Shown one piece after another: positions 43,765 through 53,064 of a stretch of DNA of 64,000 bases. The DNA comes from Alphaproteobacteria bacterium. GTDB taxonomy: Bacteria; Pseudomonadota; Alphaproteobacteria; Reyranellales; Reyranellaceae. Position 1 is the stretch's first letter. The number at the start of each line of letters is the position of its first letter. Location: positions 186,001 through 250,000 of the forward strand of contig JAFKFL010000011.1 of NCBI GenBank assembly GCA_017308235.1, read 5' to 3'. Under the pieces are notes generated by a model, which made no database searches, was not told the DNA's origin, and saw only the letters and a list, made by a program, of their open reading frames with translations. The translations under genes and the position numbers were made by a program.

Positions 43765-44685
43765 ATGAAGAAAGCCCCTCGCTTCCCCTCGCGATGGGCC
43801 GGCCCGTGGCGCACGCTCGGCATAGCGGTAGTGCTGTCGGCTGCGCTCGGCGCCTGCTCCTCGGTGGAGAACGTCATGTATGGCGCCCGCGAGGGCACCA
43901 TCGAATACCCCGGCTCGGCGGCGGGCACAAATGCCGTCCCGAGCTATGTCGTGAAGAACAAGGACACGGTTGACGGTGTTGCGCAGCGCTTCGGCGTGAG
44001 TCCGCAAACCATCATCGACCGCAACAACCTCAAACCGCCCTATGCGCTGAAGGCAGGACAGACGATCGCAATCCCCGGTGCACGGGTGATCGAGCCATCG
44101 TCCGGAGCGTCGTCCTCGACGGCGACTGCTGCCGCGGCCCCCAATCCGCCGGCCGCCGTGAAGCGCGAGACGCTGGCCCCGCCGGGCCAGGGTGAGGCGC
44201 CACACTCGGCCTCGCCTGCCGCCGCCACTCCTGCTCCTGCGACACCGCCGCCCGGCCAGCCGACGCCGCTTAGTCCCGCGGCCTCGCATGCCGCTGCGGC
44301 CGGTCCTGCGCCGCGCTTTGAATGGCCCGTTCGCGGCAAGGTCGTGTCAAGCTATGGCTCGCATGACGGGCAGAGGAACGACGGGATCGATATCGAGGCG
44401 CCAAAGGACACGGTCGTGCATGCGGCTGATTCGGGCACCGTCGTCTATGCCGGCAACGAGGTGCGCGGCATGGGCAATCTGCTCCTGGTGAGCCATAGCG
44501 GCGGTTACATCACCGCATACGGCTACAACGACTCGCTGCTGGTGAAGAAGGGCGATACCATCAAGAAGGGGCAGGCGATCGCCAAGGTTGGGACGACGGG
44601 CAGCGCTTCGGATCCGCGCCTGCACTTCGAGGTCCGCCGCGGCAATAAGACCCTCGATCCGGCGACGGTGCTGCCCGGGCAGTGA
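43765..44685 (+). CDS. NlpD-like lipoprotein, LysM plus degenerate LytM/M23 domain
   Basis: A 306-residue lipoprotein. The signal IAVVLSAALGAC ends in a lipobox Cys. A LysM domain (YVVKNKDTVDGVAQRFGVSP, about 55-100) is followed by an Ala/Pro linker and a C-terminal M23/LytM domain (about 190-306). The metallopeptidase motifs are incomplete: the HxxxD position reads NDGID and the HxH position reads YGYND, although LHFEVR is kept. As in E. coli NlpD, it is therefore likely an activator of a cell-wall amidase rather than an active endopeptidase. Confidence 0.92.
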   Translation: MKKAPRFPSRWAGPWRTLGIAVVLSAALGACSSVENVMYGAREGTIEYPGSAAGTNAVPSYVVKNKDTVDGVAQRFGVSPQTIIDRNNLKPPYALKAGQTIAIPGARVIEPSSGASSSTATAAAAPNPPAAVKRETLAPPGQGEAPHSASPAAATPAPATPPPGQPTPLSPAASHAAAAGPAPRFEWPVRGKVVSSYGSHDGQRNDGIDIEAPKDTVVHAADSGTVVYAGNEVRGMGNLLLVSHSGGYITAYGYNDSLLVKKGDTIKKGQAIAKVGTTGSASDPRLHFEVRRGNKTLDPATVLPGQ

Positions 44686-44689
44686 CGAC

Positions 44690-45025
44690 TTAGACGACTC
44701 GCCCGTCGAGCTTGTACTGGCCCTTGCGGTCCTCGATCTCTAGGACCCAGACGTCGGGATCACGCTGCACCTGGCGGGCGATATAGGCGTCGGCCTCGAC
44801 CTCGGTAACTGGCGCGGGCCCGGTGCCGCGGCTCCAGGCCGGCGAGTCGTCCATGCTGCTGGCCTGTGTATAGACGGTCACGCCCGCCTCGAAGCGGTTC
44901 AGCTTCACCAGCACGGTGCCGACATCCGGATCGCCGCGCCGCACGACCGCCGCCGGAATGAAGGCGCGGTCGCACAAGCGGACTTGCGCCATGACCCAGA
45001 GGCCGGTCGTCAAACCCATGACCAT
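44690..45025 (-). CDS. DUF1491 family protein
   Basis: A 111-residue protein of the small alphaproteobacterial DUF1491 family. Typical elements are VMAQVRLCDRAFIPAAVVRRGDPD (read in two pieces), GTVLVKLNRFE, the WSRGTGPAPVTEVEADAYIARQ block and the ending VWVLEIEDRKGQYKLDGR. Function unknown. It is convergent with the NlpD-like gene and divergent from the ABC-F gene. ATG 45025 or the in-frame ATG two codons later could be the start. Confidence 0.8.
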   Translation of the reverse strand: MVMGLTTGLWVMAQVRLCDRAFIPAAVVRRGDPDVGTVLVKLNRFEAGVTVYTQASSMDDSPAWSRGTGPAPVTEVEADAYIARQVQRDPDVWVLEIEDRKGQYKLDGRVV

Positions 45026-45095
45026 GCGGCGATCCTAGCGCATCGCAGCCCTTGCCGATGGGGAAAGGTTCGGCCATGACACGCCGCTCCTGCTC

Positions 45096-46892
45096 ATGGC
45101 ACCCGCACCCCTCCTGACCCTGGCCGGCATCAAATACCATCTCGGCGGCCAACCCATTCTCGATGGCGTCGATCTCGCGATTGCGCCGGGCGAGCGGCTG
45201 TCGCTCGTCGGCCGCAACGGCGCGGGCAAATCGACTCTCCTGCGCATCCTGGCTGGCGAGCCGATCGCCGACGGCGGCACGCGCTTCTTCCAGCCGGGCA
45301 CGACGGTCGCGACCTTGCCGCAGGAACCGGATTTCGCCGGCCACGCCAGCGTCGCCCACTACGTGGCGTCGGCCTTGCCGCAGTCGATTGGAGCGTCCGA
45401 CTACCGCGTCGAGGCGCTGCTTGCCGAGATGAAGCTCGATGGCGCGCGTGTGCCCGCGAGCCTGTCGGGCGGCGAGGCGCGGCGGACGGCACTGGCGCGC
45501 GTTCTGGTGGCCGAGCCCGATGTGATGCTGCTCGACGAGCCCACCAACCATCTCGATCTGCCGACCATCGAATGGCTGGAGGAGAAGCTTTTGGGCTGGA
45601 AGGGCGCCTATGTGCTGGTGAGCCATGACCGGCGCTTTCTCGCCAATCTCGCGCGCGCCGTGCTGTGGCTCGACCGCGGCATCGTGCGGCGCCTCGACAA
45701 GGGCTACGCGGCGTTCGAGGGCTGGTCGACCGAGATCCTGGAGCGCGAGGCGACCGAGCGTCACAAGCTCGACCGGCTGATCGAACGCGAGACCGAATGG
45801 GCCGGCAAGAGCATCCGCGCCCGACGCACGCGCAACGAGGGTCGCCTGCGTGCACTTGGCGAATTGCGCAAGCAGCGCCGCCAGCAGATTGGCCCCATGG
45901 GCCGCGCCGTCATCGAGACCGGTGCGGCGGAGCAATCGGGCGCGCTCGCGATCACCGCACGCAACGTCGCCAAGCGCTGGGGCGACAAGGTGATCGTTGA
46001 GAGTTTCTCGACCCGTATCTTCCGGCGCAATCGCATCGGGCTGATCGGCCCGAACGGCGCCGGCAAGACGACGCTGCTTCGCCTGCTGATCGGCGAGGTC
46101 GAACCGGACAGCGGGTCGGTGAAGCTCGGCGCCAATCTGATGCCGGTCGTGATCGATCAGCGCCGCGCCGCCCTTGATCCCGACAAGACGCCATGGGAAA
46201 TCCTCGCCGACCGCAACGACCATGTGTCGGTGCAAGGACGCCCGAGGCATGTCATGACCTATCTGCGCGAATACCTGTTCCGCGACGAGCAGGCGCGTCA
46301 GCCGGTGCGCACGCTGTCGGGTGGCGAACGCAACCGATTGCTGCTGGCCAAGGCGCTGGCCGCGCCCTCCAACATGCTGGTGCTGGACGAGCCGACCAAC
46401 GATCTCGATGCCGACACGCTCGATTTGCTGCAGGAAGCGCTGGACGATTACGACGGCACAGTCCTGCTGGTGAGCCACGACCGTGATTTCCTCGACCGGC
46501 TCGTGACCTCGACCATCGCGCTGGAAGGCGACGGCACGGCGATCGAATATGCCGGCGGCTATAGCGACTATCTTGCCCAGCGCGGACCTCGTGAGATATC
46601 TACGGTAGCACCGCGCAGAGAAAGGGCGACGCCGGTTCGCGAAAGCGCGCCCGCAAAGCGCTTGGGCTACAAGCGTGAACGTGCGTTGGCGGAGCTGCCC
46701 AAAAAGATCGAGGCGCTTCAGGTCGAGATTTCAGCCCTGCAAACGGCGCTCGCCGACCCCGATCTCTATCGCCGCGATGCCGCCGGCTTCCAGGCCCGGA
46801 CAGCACGCCTCACGGCTGCCCAGGCTGAGATCGATTCAGCCGAAACGGAGTGGCTGGAACTAGAGTTGCTGAAGGAAGAGCTAGGCGGTTAG
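45096..46892 (+). CDS. ABC-F family ATPase (Uup-like)
   Basis: A 598-residue soluble protein with two ABC domains. Walker A motifs are GRNGAGKST and GPNGAGKTT; signatures are LSGGEARR and LSGGERNR; Walker B sites are MLLDEPTNHLDL and LVLDEPTNDLDA. The linker (about 210-270) is charged and helical, and the C-terminus has a coiled coil (LAELPKKIEALQVEISALQ). No membrane segments are present. ABC-F proteins act on ribosomes; Uup-type members also affect transposon excision. A weak 6-bp hairpin follows the stop. Confidence 0.93.
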   Translation: MAPAPLLTLAGIKYHLGGQPILDGVDLAIAPGERLSLVGRNGAGKSTLLRILAGEPIADGGTRFFQPGTTVATLPQEPDFAGHASVAHYVASALPQSIGASDYRVEALLAEMKLDGARVPASLSGGEARRTALARVLVAEPDVMLLDEPTNHLDLPTIEWLEEKLLGWKGAYVLVSHDRRFLANLARAVLWLDRGIVRRLDKGYAAFEGWSTEILEREATERHKLDRLIERETEWAGKSIRARRTRNEGRLRALGELRKQRRQQIGPMGRAVIETGAAEQSGALAITARNVAKRWGDKVIVESFSTRIFRRNRIGLIGPNGAGKTTLLRLLIGEVEPDSGSVKLGANLMPVVIDQRRAALDPDKTPWEILADRNDHVSVQGRPRHVMTYLREYLFRDEQARQPVRTLSGGERNRLLLAKALAAPSNMLVLDEPTNDLDADTLDLLQEALDDYDGTVLLVSHDRDFLDRLVTSTIALEGDGTAIEYAGGYSDYLAQRGPREISTVAPRRERATPVRESAPAKRLGYKRERALAELPKKIEALQVEISALQTALADPDLYRRDAAGFQARTARLTAAQAEIDSAETEWLELELLKEELGG

Positions 46893-47279
46893 GCGGAACT
46901 GCCGCCTGCGATCCGGGTCCGTCTTCCACGCCGACGAGTGCCGGCCCGATCGCGCTGCCCGGCGAGCGTCCGGCCAACGCCGCTCTCAGCACGCCACCCG
47001 AACCCTTGGGCTGTGCCGCCGCGGCAGACAGCGCAGGCCAGTACGACAAGCCGTTAGCAAGAGCATTGGACTCGTCGCCGCAATCGGGCGTTGCGTAACC
47101 AGGAGAAATCGGATATTGCAGCGCCCGCAAAACTCATTATTGGAGGCGGATATGCTGATCGTAGCTCGCTTCCCGGGCTCGTCTCGCGATATTTAACGCG
47201 CGCGCCTGGGATCAAGTCCTGGGCGAAACCTTGGCCCTAGTTCACTTCAATTTGTCGGCGGCTGTGGCCGCCTTTATCC
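46893..47279. other. 387-bp gap with no convincing gene
   Basis: Only a short hairpin (AGGCGG-N5-CCGCCT at 46891-46907, possible end of the ABC-F message) and one small frame stand out. The frame runs from ATG 47152 to TAA 47196 and encodes 14 residues (MLIVARFPGSSRDI), with TGGAGG six bases upstream. It could be a leader peptide, but nothing else supports it. I see no tRNA or rRNA. Confidence 0.5.
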
Positions 47280-48407
47280 ATGCACTCGACTCTTTCGCAG
47301 CCCCTTGTCCGGGTGTCCGCGCGCTCTGCTCTGTTGGAACGTCAGCTCGGGAGATACCGCCCTCAATACCAGGGGGCGGTGCGTGCCTTGGCTGCGCAAC
47401 ACTCGCGTGTCGCAGATCTCGCGCTGAGTTTCCCGACGCTTCTTTTTGCGCTCGCCGTACCTCGGCGTGGTCTTGATCCCGCGTGCGCGATTGACGGCAC
47501 TATTGCAGGTATCGCCCTCGCGCAGGTAGCTGCGGCAGCAGATGTGCCGCTTTGGCTCCGTCGATTGCCGCCTGAGGCACTCTCGCGGCCTCTTGGGAGA
47601 CTGCCCGACAGCAAGTCTTTTCGGCTCCAGATCGCGAACCACCTGCCGTCGCGCAAAATCGCATCGTTCTGGCTTCAGTCCGTGGCGGATATCGGCGAGT
47701 CGGCTCACGAAGCAATCGCCGTCTGGATTGCAAGAGAGGTCATCCGCGAGAAGCGGAATGTAAAACTTGATCGCCTCCGTCTTGTCGGGCTGTGGGCATG
47801 GTATTCCGGTCAGCCGGAGACGTTGGGCTACAAGATGATCCAGAACCCTTGGACGCCCGATATGCGGATGGCCTCGGCACTGAGCGCTGCCGATGATTGG
47901 CGAACGAATATCAGCCTGCACATAAATCTTGGGAGTGAGCCAATCACCGATCCGTGGCTACGCCCCGCGTGCGTCTCCGGCTATGACTTTCTGCCCTTGA
48001 CGTCGATTTCGGACATCTCAGACGAAGCTAAGGCCATGAGGAACTGCCTGCGAACCTATGGCTACAATCTGGCGCACAATCGGTCTCGGCTTTGGAGCAT
48101 GCGCAAGGATGGTCGACGGGTTGCCACTCTGAAGGTTGGAACCGGCTATCGAGATCCGCTGCCAGCTGTGGTCGAACTAAAAGCGGCTGGAAATGAACTG
48201 CCACCCCGGGACGTGTGGTGGGCGGCACGTCAATGGCTGAACATGCATGACCTTTCACAGGTCGACATGAAGCGCCGTGACTGGGGCACTGCACCACTTG
48301 ACCGTGCGACGTGGATTTCGCTTTGGCGACCCTATTGGCTGGCCAAGCGCCGAATTCCCGGATGGCTGCCGTTGGGGGCTTCACGAGCTGCGCTCGAAGC
48401 GCTGTAA
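47280..48407 (+). CDS. PcfJ-like protein, function unknown
   Basis: A 375-residue protein. The only recognisable region is near residues 240-290: ISDISDEAKAMRNCLRTYGY, then LAHNRSRLWSMRKDG and RVATLKVG. This resembles the PcfJ-like domain known from conjugative-plasmid genes and from chromosomal copies in alphaproteobacteria. The N-terminal half is Ala/Leu-rich and helical. No ribosome site precedes ATG 47280. Codon use appears less GC-biased than in the flanking ABC-F and prfC genes, and the gene interrupts an otherwise conserved stretch, so acquisition by transfer is plausible. Confidence 0.65.
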   Translation: MHSTLSQPLVRVSARSALLERQLGRYRPQYQGAVRALAAQHSRVADLALSFPTLLFALAVPRRGLDPACAIDGTIAGIALAQVAAAADVPLWLRRLPPEALSRPLGRLPDSKSFRLQIANHLPSRKIASFWLQSVADIGESAHEAIAVWIAREVIREKRNVKLDRLRLVGLWAWYSGQPETLGYKMIQNPWTPDMRMASALSAADDWRTNISLHINLGSEPITDPWLRPACVSGYDFLPLTSISDISDEAKAMRNCLRTYGYNLAHNRSRLWSMRKDGRRVATLKVGTGYRDPLPAVVELKAAGNELPPRDVWWAARQWLNMHDLSQVDMKRRDWGTAPLDRATWISLWRPYWLAKRRIPGWLPLGASRAALEAL

Positions 48408-48416
48408 GGAGCATGG

Positions 48417-50057
48417 TTGACGTCGGAGGCCCGCTCCGCTACCCCCACGCCGCCCCCCAACAGGTCCCGGAAAGTGCCCGATACTGCCGTTTCTGCTGCG
48501 TCCGATCCTGCCCTGGCCGGCCATCCCGCCGGGCTGAGGCGCACGTTCGCCATCATCTCGCATCCGGACGCGGGCAAGACCACGCTGACCGAAAAGCTGC
48601 TGCTGTTCGGCGGTGCGATCCATGTCGCGGGTGCGGTGAAGGCTCGCGGCGAGGCGCGGCGCGCGCGTTCTGACTGGATGAAGATCGAGCAGCAGCGCGG
48701 TATCTCGGTCACCACCTCGGTGATGCATTTCGAGTACGGCGGCGCGGTGTTCAACCTTCTCGACACGCCGGGCCACGAGGATTTCAGCGAGGACACCTAT
48801 CGCACACTCACCGCCGTCGATTCGGCGGTGATGGTGATCGACGCCGCCAAGGGCATCGAGGCGCGCACGCGCAAGCTGTTCGAGATCTGCCGGCTGCGCG
48901 ACGTGCCGATCGTCACCTTCATCAACAAGATGGATCGCGAGAGCCGCGATCCCATCGAGCTTCTGGACGAGATTGCCTCGACCCTGGCGCTCGACGTGGC
49001 GCCGATGAGCTGGCCGCAAGGTTCGGGCCAGAATTTCAAGGGCACCTACGACCTCGCACACAATCGCATGCTGGTGTTCGACACTGCCGATCGCAGCCGG
49101 ATCGGCGAATTGATCGAGAACTACACCATCACCGATCCGGGCCTCGCCGACGAGGTCGAGCTCGTTCGTGCGGGCTATCCGACCTTCGATCTTGAGTCCT
49201 ATCGCTCGGGTCATCTCACGCCGGTCTTTTTCGGCAGTGCTTACAACAATTTCGGCGTGCGCGAGCTTCTGGATGCGCTGGCGGCCTGGGCGCCGCCGCC
49301 GCGTCCGCAGCCGGCCGAGCCGCGCGCCATCGTGCCCACTGAGCCCAAGGTCGCGGGCTTCGTGTTCAAAGTCCAGGCCAACATGGACCCCAACCACCGC
49401 GACCGCATCGCTTTCCTGCGGCTCTGCAGCGGCAAGTTCCGCCGCGGCATGAAGCTCACGCAAATGGGCACAGGCAAGACGCTGTCAGTCAATTCGCCGA
49501 TCCTGTTCTTCGCCCGCGAACGTGAGATCGTGGACGAAGCGTGGCCGGGCGACATCATCGGCGTGCCCAATCACGGCGTGCTGCGGGTCGGCGACACGCT
49601 GACCGAGGGCGAGGCGATCAAGATCATCGGAATCCCGAACTTCGCCCCGGAAATCCTGCGCCGCGTGCGGCTCGAGGACCCGATGAAGTCCAAGCAGCTG
49701 AAGCGTGCCCTCGACGATCTTGCCGAGGAGGGCGTGACCCAGGTGTTCCGGCGCGTGATCGGCGGCGACAATATCGTGGGCGTGGTGGGTGAGCTGCAGC
49801 TCGATGTGCTCAAGACCCGAGTCGAGGCGGAATATTCGGTGAACATCGATCTCGAACCGGCGCCGTTCGAAACCGCGCGCTGGATTTCGGCCGACAGCAA
49901 GGCCGACCTCGAAGCCTTCATGGCCGCCAATCGCGGCGGCATGTCGGAGGATCGCGATGGTTCGCCGGTCTTCCTGGCACGCAATGCCTGGGAATTGGGC
50001 TACATCGCCGAGAAGAGCCCGAAGATCAAATTCTCCGATATCCGAGAGCGTGCATGA
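48417..50057 (+). CDS. prfC: Peptide chain release factor 3
   Basis: A 546-residue GTPase that recycles RF1/RF2 from the ribosome. The G motifs are ISHPDAGKTTLTE (G1), DTPGHEDFSEDTYR (G3) and NKMDRE (G4). The first ATG-like codon in frame is far inside the conserved domain; TTG 48417 follows AAGGAG and gives about 40 extra N-terminal residues (TPTPPPNRSRKVPDTAVSAA) before the G domain. The ridA-like gene overlaps its stop by 4 bp. Confidence 0.94.
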   Translation: MTSEARSATPTPPPNRSRKVPDTAVSAASDPALAGHPAGLRRTFAIISHPDAGKTTLTEKLLLFGGAIHVAGAVKARGEARRARSDWMKIEQQRGISVTTSVMHFEYGGAVFNLLDTPGHEDFSEDTYRTLTAVDSAVMVIDAAKGIEARTRKLFEICRLRDVPIVTFINKMDRESRDPIELLDEIASTLALDVAPMSWPQGSGQNFKGTYDLAHNRMLVFDTADRSRIGELIENYTITDPGLADEVELVRAGYPTFDLESYRSGHLTPVFFGSAYNNFGVRELLDALAAWAPPPRPQPAEPRAIVPTEPKVAGFVFKVQANMDPNHRDRIAFLRLCSGKFRRGMKLTQMGTGKTLSVNSPILFFAREREIVDEAWPGDIIGVPNHGVLRVGDTLTEGEAIKIIGIPNFAPEILRRVRLEDPMKSKQLKRALDDLAEEGVTQVFRRVIGGDNIVGVVGELQLDVLKTRVEAEYSVNIDLEPAPFETARWISADSKADLEAFMAANRGGMSEDRDGSPVFLARNAWELGYIAEKSPKIKFSDIRERA

Positions 50058-50404
50058 ACGACGTCAAGCGTATCGATCCTGGCTCGCGGCTGAGCGAGGC
50101 CACGATCCACGATGGCCGTATTTATTGCTCGGGCATGATCCCGGAGGATTTGTCGGCCGACATCACCGGCCAGGTGAAGCAGGCGCTGGGCGAGATCGAT
50201 TCCTTGCTTGCGAAAGGCGGCAGCGACAAGACGAAGATTCTCTCGGCTGTGATCTGGCTGTCCGACATCAACGATTTCGCCGCCATGAATGCGGTGTGGG
50301 ACGCCTGGGTGGTACCGGGTCAAACGCCCGCGCGTGCAACAGTGCAGGCGAGACTGAGCGACCCCGACATGAAGGTCGAGATCATGGTGGTTGCGGCCCT
50401 GTAG
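50054..50404 (+). CDS. RidA-family protein, copy 1
   Basis: A 116-residue RidA/YjgF-family protein that typically hydrolyses reactive imines/enamines such as 2-aminoacrylate. KILSAVIWLSDINDFAAMNA and the catalytic-Arg segment GQTPARATVQARL are present. It overlaps prfC (ATGA) and so is translated from the same mRNA. It is about half identical by eye to the following gene. Confidence 0.93.
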   Translation: MNDVKRIDPGSRLSEATIHDGRIYCSGMIPEDLSADITGQVKQALGEIDSLLAKGGSDKTKILSAVIWLSDINDFAAMNAVWDAWVVPGQTPARATVQARLSDPDMKVEIMVVAAL

Positions 50405-50500
50405 CGGAGAACAAAGCTGTGAACTGCTGGACCCAATCCGCTTTGACGGCGGCGCGGGCCGGCGTGCTAAGGTCCGCCGCCTTAAACGAGGAGGAGTACG

Positions 50501-50848
50501 ATGAGCGTCAAACGCATCAACGCCGGCGCGCGCATGTCGAGCGCCGTTGTCCATGGCGACACGGTCTATCTGGCAGGCCTCACCGCCGATGACACCAAGG
50601 CCGACGTGAAGGGCCAGACCGCCCAGATCCTGGCCAAGGTCGACAAGTTCCTGGCCGAGGCTGGCACCGACAAGTCGAAGATCCTGTCTGCCAACATCTG
50701 GCTGACCGACATCACGACCTGGAGCCAGATGAACGAAGTGTGGGACAAGTGGGTCGCTCCGGGCAACACGCCTGCGCGCGCCACGGTCGAGGCCAAGCTC
50801 GCCAATCCGGCGCTCAAGGTCGAGATCATGATCCAGGCGGCGAAGTAG
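50501..50848 (+). CDS. RidA-family protein, copy 2
   Basis: A 115-residue paralogue of the preceding gene, with KILSANIWLTDITTWSQMNE and the Arg segment GNTPARATVEAKL. GAGGAGGAG lies six bases before the ATG, a stronger ribosome site than copy 1, suggesting higher or independent expression. The 96-bp gap between the two genes is otherwise plain. A good hairpin terminator follows. Confidence 0.93.
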   Translation: MSVKRINAGARMSSAVVHGDTVYLAGLTADDTKADVKGQTAQILAKVDKFLAEAGTDKSKILSANIWLTDITTWSQMNEVWDKWVAPGNTPARATVEAKLANPALKVEIMIQAAK

Positions 50849-50874
50849 CCTCTGTTTCCTGTTGGTTTTCAGGC

Positions 50875-50900
50875 AAGGCCGCCCGCGATCGGGCGGCCTT
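50875..50900. terminator. Hairpin terminator after second RidA gene
   Basis: AAGGCCGCCC (50875-50884) and GGGCGGCCTT (50891-50900) form a perfect 10-bp stem around GCGATC. It lies 26 bp after the RidA stop and 17 bp before the end of the convergent hutC gene, so it may terminate both. The run of T after the stem is short (GTCATTT). Confidence 0.7.
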
Positions 50901-50917
50901 GTCATTTGGTCCCGGCG

Positions 50918-51646
50918 TCAGCGGCCTGAGGGCGTGAAATGGGCGACGAGCTGGTGCGCGTCGCCCGGGTAGAGGAGGCGCACATGCGTGATGGGCACTT
51001 CATTGCGCCAGGTTCGCCGCTCGATGAGCAGACATGGTGAGCCTGCTGGAATAGCAAGGTCCCGGGCTGCAGCACGGTCGGCGGCCATGGCGCAAATGCG
51101 ATGCTCCGCAACCGTCCACGGCACCGTGTCCAGCAGCCATCGGCCAGGCGATATTTCGGCAAAGTTCACCGTCTCGGCGTCTGGAACGGCTGTCAGATTG
51201 ATCACGCGCTCTTCCAGACAAAAGACCTTCCGACCGGCAAAGTGACGGCCCGAGACGTCGAGTACTCGCCCGGACGCTTCAGTTCCCAGGAATTCGCGAT
51301 CGCCTCGGTTGGCGCGCCGTCCTTTCCGCTCGATCAACTCGAAGCGATAAGGCTGGCCGAGGGCCAAAACCTCGGCCCGGATATCATGGATCTCGAGCAC
51401 CGCGGCCTGGGATTGCGGTCGCCTGACAAAAGTTCCCGCCTTGCGACGGCGTTCGATCAGGCCCGCGCCGGCGAGCTTGGTGAGCACCTTGCTCACCGTC
51501 ATGCGTGAGCAATCATAGGCGGTCGCCAGCTCGAGCTCCGTGGCGATTCGCGCGCCGGGTGGCAAAACGCCAGAAAGGATCTGGCTCTCGAGATCGCCAA
51601 GAATCTTCTGATGAAGCGATGTCTGTGTTGCAGCCTTTGTCGACAT
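50918..51646 (-). CDS. hutC: GntR-family regulator of histidine utilisation
   Basis: A 242-residue GntR/HutC-type repressor. The winged HTH covers about residues 12-78 (LESQILSGVLPPGARIATEL, then DCSRMTVSKVLTKLAGAGLI). The C-terminal UTRA ligand domain contains SGRHFAGRKVFCLEERVINL and ends IERRTWRNEVPITHVRLLYPG. Its ligand is expected to be urocanate. ATG 51646 lies 5 bp after the hutF stop, so hutF and hutC form one leftward unit. A palindrome in the hutF-hutI gap is the probable operator. Confidence 0.92.
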   Translation of the reverse strand: MSTKAATQTSLHQKILGDLESQILSGVLPPGARIATELELATAYDCSRMTVSKVLTKLAGAGLIERRRKAGTFVRRPQSQAAVLEIHDIRAEVLALGQPYRFELIERKGRRANRGDREFLGTEASGRVLDVSGRHFAGRKVFCLEERVINLTAVPDAETVNFAEISPGRWLLDTVPWTVAEHRICAMAADRAAARDLAIPAGSPCLLIERRTWRNEVPITHVRLLYPGDAHQLVAHFTPSGR

Positions 51647-51651
51647 GGCGG

Positions 51652-53013
51652 TCACGAGTCCTGCAGGAGGCGGGCGAGCGCTTGGCGGTAGCGCTGGCCG
51701 ATCGCCTCGGTTCGATGATGTCGGCCGCCACTCACTAGCTTCTGGCCCGCGCGCCATACGCAATCGACAGTGTTTCGGCCGCCGCTGAAGATCCATCCAT
51801 CGAGCCACTGGTCGTGGCGACGATGCACCAGCGCGTTGTCGTCCGCATTCACGCTGACGAGATCGGCCGGCTTGCCGACGGCAATGCCGCCGGAAACGCC
51901 CAGGGCGCGCCTGCCGCCATCGTGCGCACCATCGAAGAGGCTGCGTCCCGTGGACGATGTTGACGGCCGGACAAGCGCGTTGCGCGAGCGAAGGACGAGA
52001 CGCTGTCCGTACTCAAGCAGGCGCAACTCGGCGGCAGCATCGATCTGGATATTGGAATCCGACCCCACGCCGAAATGACCGCCTTGATCGATGAAGCTTC
52101 GCGCCGGAAACAGCCCATCGCCGAGATTGGCTTCGGTGATCGGACAAAGTCCTACCACGGCGCCGTGCTCAACGATGGCGCCAAGCTCAGCTTCGGTGAT
52201 GTGTGTCGCATGGACGAGGCACCAGCGCGCATCGACGGGCAGACGGTCGAGGAGAAGGTCGACCGGCCGCTTGCCACTCCATGCAAGGCATTCCTCGACC
52301 TCTTTGATTTGTTCGGCGACATGGATGTGGACGGGCCCGCCCGCCGCCAGTGGTAGGACCGATTCGATCTCATCGAGCGTGACGGCGCGCAGGCTGTGCG
52401 GTGCGATGCCCACGATCGTCTCTGCCAGAGGCGACACGGCGCGGCGACTGGCCTCCATCAGCCGCGCGTATCGGTCGATGGTACTCACGAAGCGGCGTTG
52501 GCCTGCAGCGGCGGGCTGTCCGCCAAATCCTGAGTGAGCATAGAAAACCGGAAGCAAGGTGAGGCCGATGCCGGTTTCGGCGGCGGCGGCCGCAATCCTC
52601 TCGGCGGTCTCACCGATGTTGTCGTAGTCGGCACCGTCGATGTCATGGTGCAGGTAGTGAAACTCGCCGACACGCGTGAATCCGCTCTCAAGCATTTCCG
52701 CGTAGGCCTGCGCAGCAATCGCCTCGACATCGTCGGGACTCATGCGGTCGACGAAGTGATACATTGCCTCCCGCCAAGTCCAGAAGCTGTCCTCGGTCGC
52801 GCCACGACGTTCGGTGAGACCTGCCATGCCGCGTTGGAACGCGTGGCTGTGCAGGTTGGGCAATCCCGGCAGACCGATGTCGTGGCGCTCGTCGTTGGCC
52901 TCTGCAGGCACGCCGGCGGCGACATGGCTGATCCGGCCGCCGGCAAACGTGAGGCGTACGTCATCTGCCCATCCGTCGGGCAGCAGCAGTGAGCGAAACC
53001 AGAGATCGGCCAT
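51652..53013 (-). CDS. hutF: Formimidoylglutamate deiminase
   Basis: A 453-residue amidohydrolase that converts N-formimidoyl-L-glutamate to N-formyl-L-glutamate and ammonia. Metal-site segments are [15 protein letters not shown] (near 57), [14 protein letters not shown], and [20 protein letters not shown]. These distinguish HutF from HutI. ATG 53013 is used; ATG 53046 is also in frame but adds a non-conserved tail. hutC follows it. The next pathway enzyme, N-formylglutamate deformylase, is not in the window. Confidence 0.93.
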   Translation of the reverse strand: MADLWFRSLLLPDGWADDVRLTFAGGRISHVAAGVPAEANDERHDIGLPGLPNLHSHAFQRGMAGLTERRGATEDSFWTWREAMYHFVDRMSPDDVEAIAAQAYAEMLESGFTRVGEFHYLHHDIDGADYDNIGETAERIAAAAAETGIGLTLLPVFYAHSGFGGQPAAAGQRRFVSTIDRYARLMEASRRAVSPLAETIVGIAPHSLRAVTLDEIESVLPLAAGGPVHIHVAEQIKEVEECLAWSGKRPVDLLLDRLPVDARWCLVHATHITEAELGAIVEHGAVVGLCPITEANLGDGLFPARSFIDQGGHFGVGSDSNIQIDAAAELRLLEYGQRLVLRSRNALVRPSTSSTGRSLFDGAHDGGRRALGVSGGIAVGKPADLVSVNADDNALVHRRHDQWLDGWIFSGGRNTVDCVWRAGQKLVSGGRHHRTEAIGQRYRQALARLLQDS

Positions 53014-53046
53014 CCGAGCCTTGGATATCACGTCTGGACAGGTCAT

Positions 53047-53064
53047 ATTATGTATAGTCATAAT
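53047..53064. promoter_or_regulatory. Candidate HutC operator between hutF and hutI
   Basis: ATTATG-TATAGT-CATAAT is an inverted repeat with perfect 6-bp arms, AT-rich in a GC-rich genome. It is 34 bp upstream of hutF and 64 bp upstream of hutI. TATTAT (53046-53051) could be the -10 box of the hutI promoter. A GntR-type dimer such as HutC would bind here and control both arms. Confidence 0.6.

Noticed and set aside
44760..46478. 572-codon open frame on the minus strand opposite the ABC-F gene
   Set aside because: The plus strand has complete Walker and signature motifs; the minus frame has none.
46893..47279. tRNA or small RNA gene in the gap before the PcfJ-like gene
   Set aside because: No T-loop (GTTCGA-type) sequence or cloverleaf could be assembled by eye.
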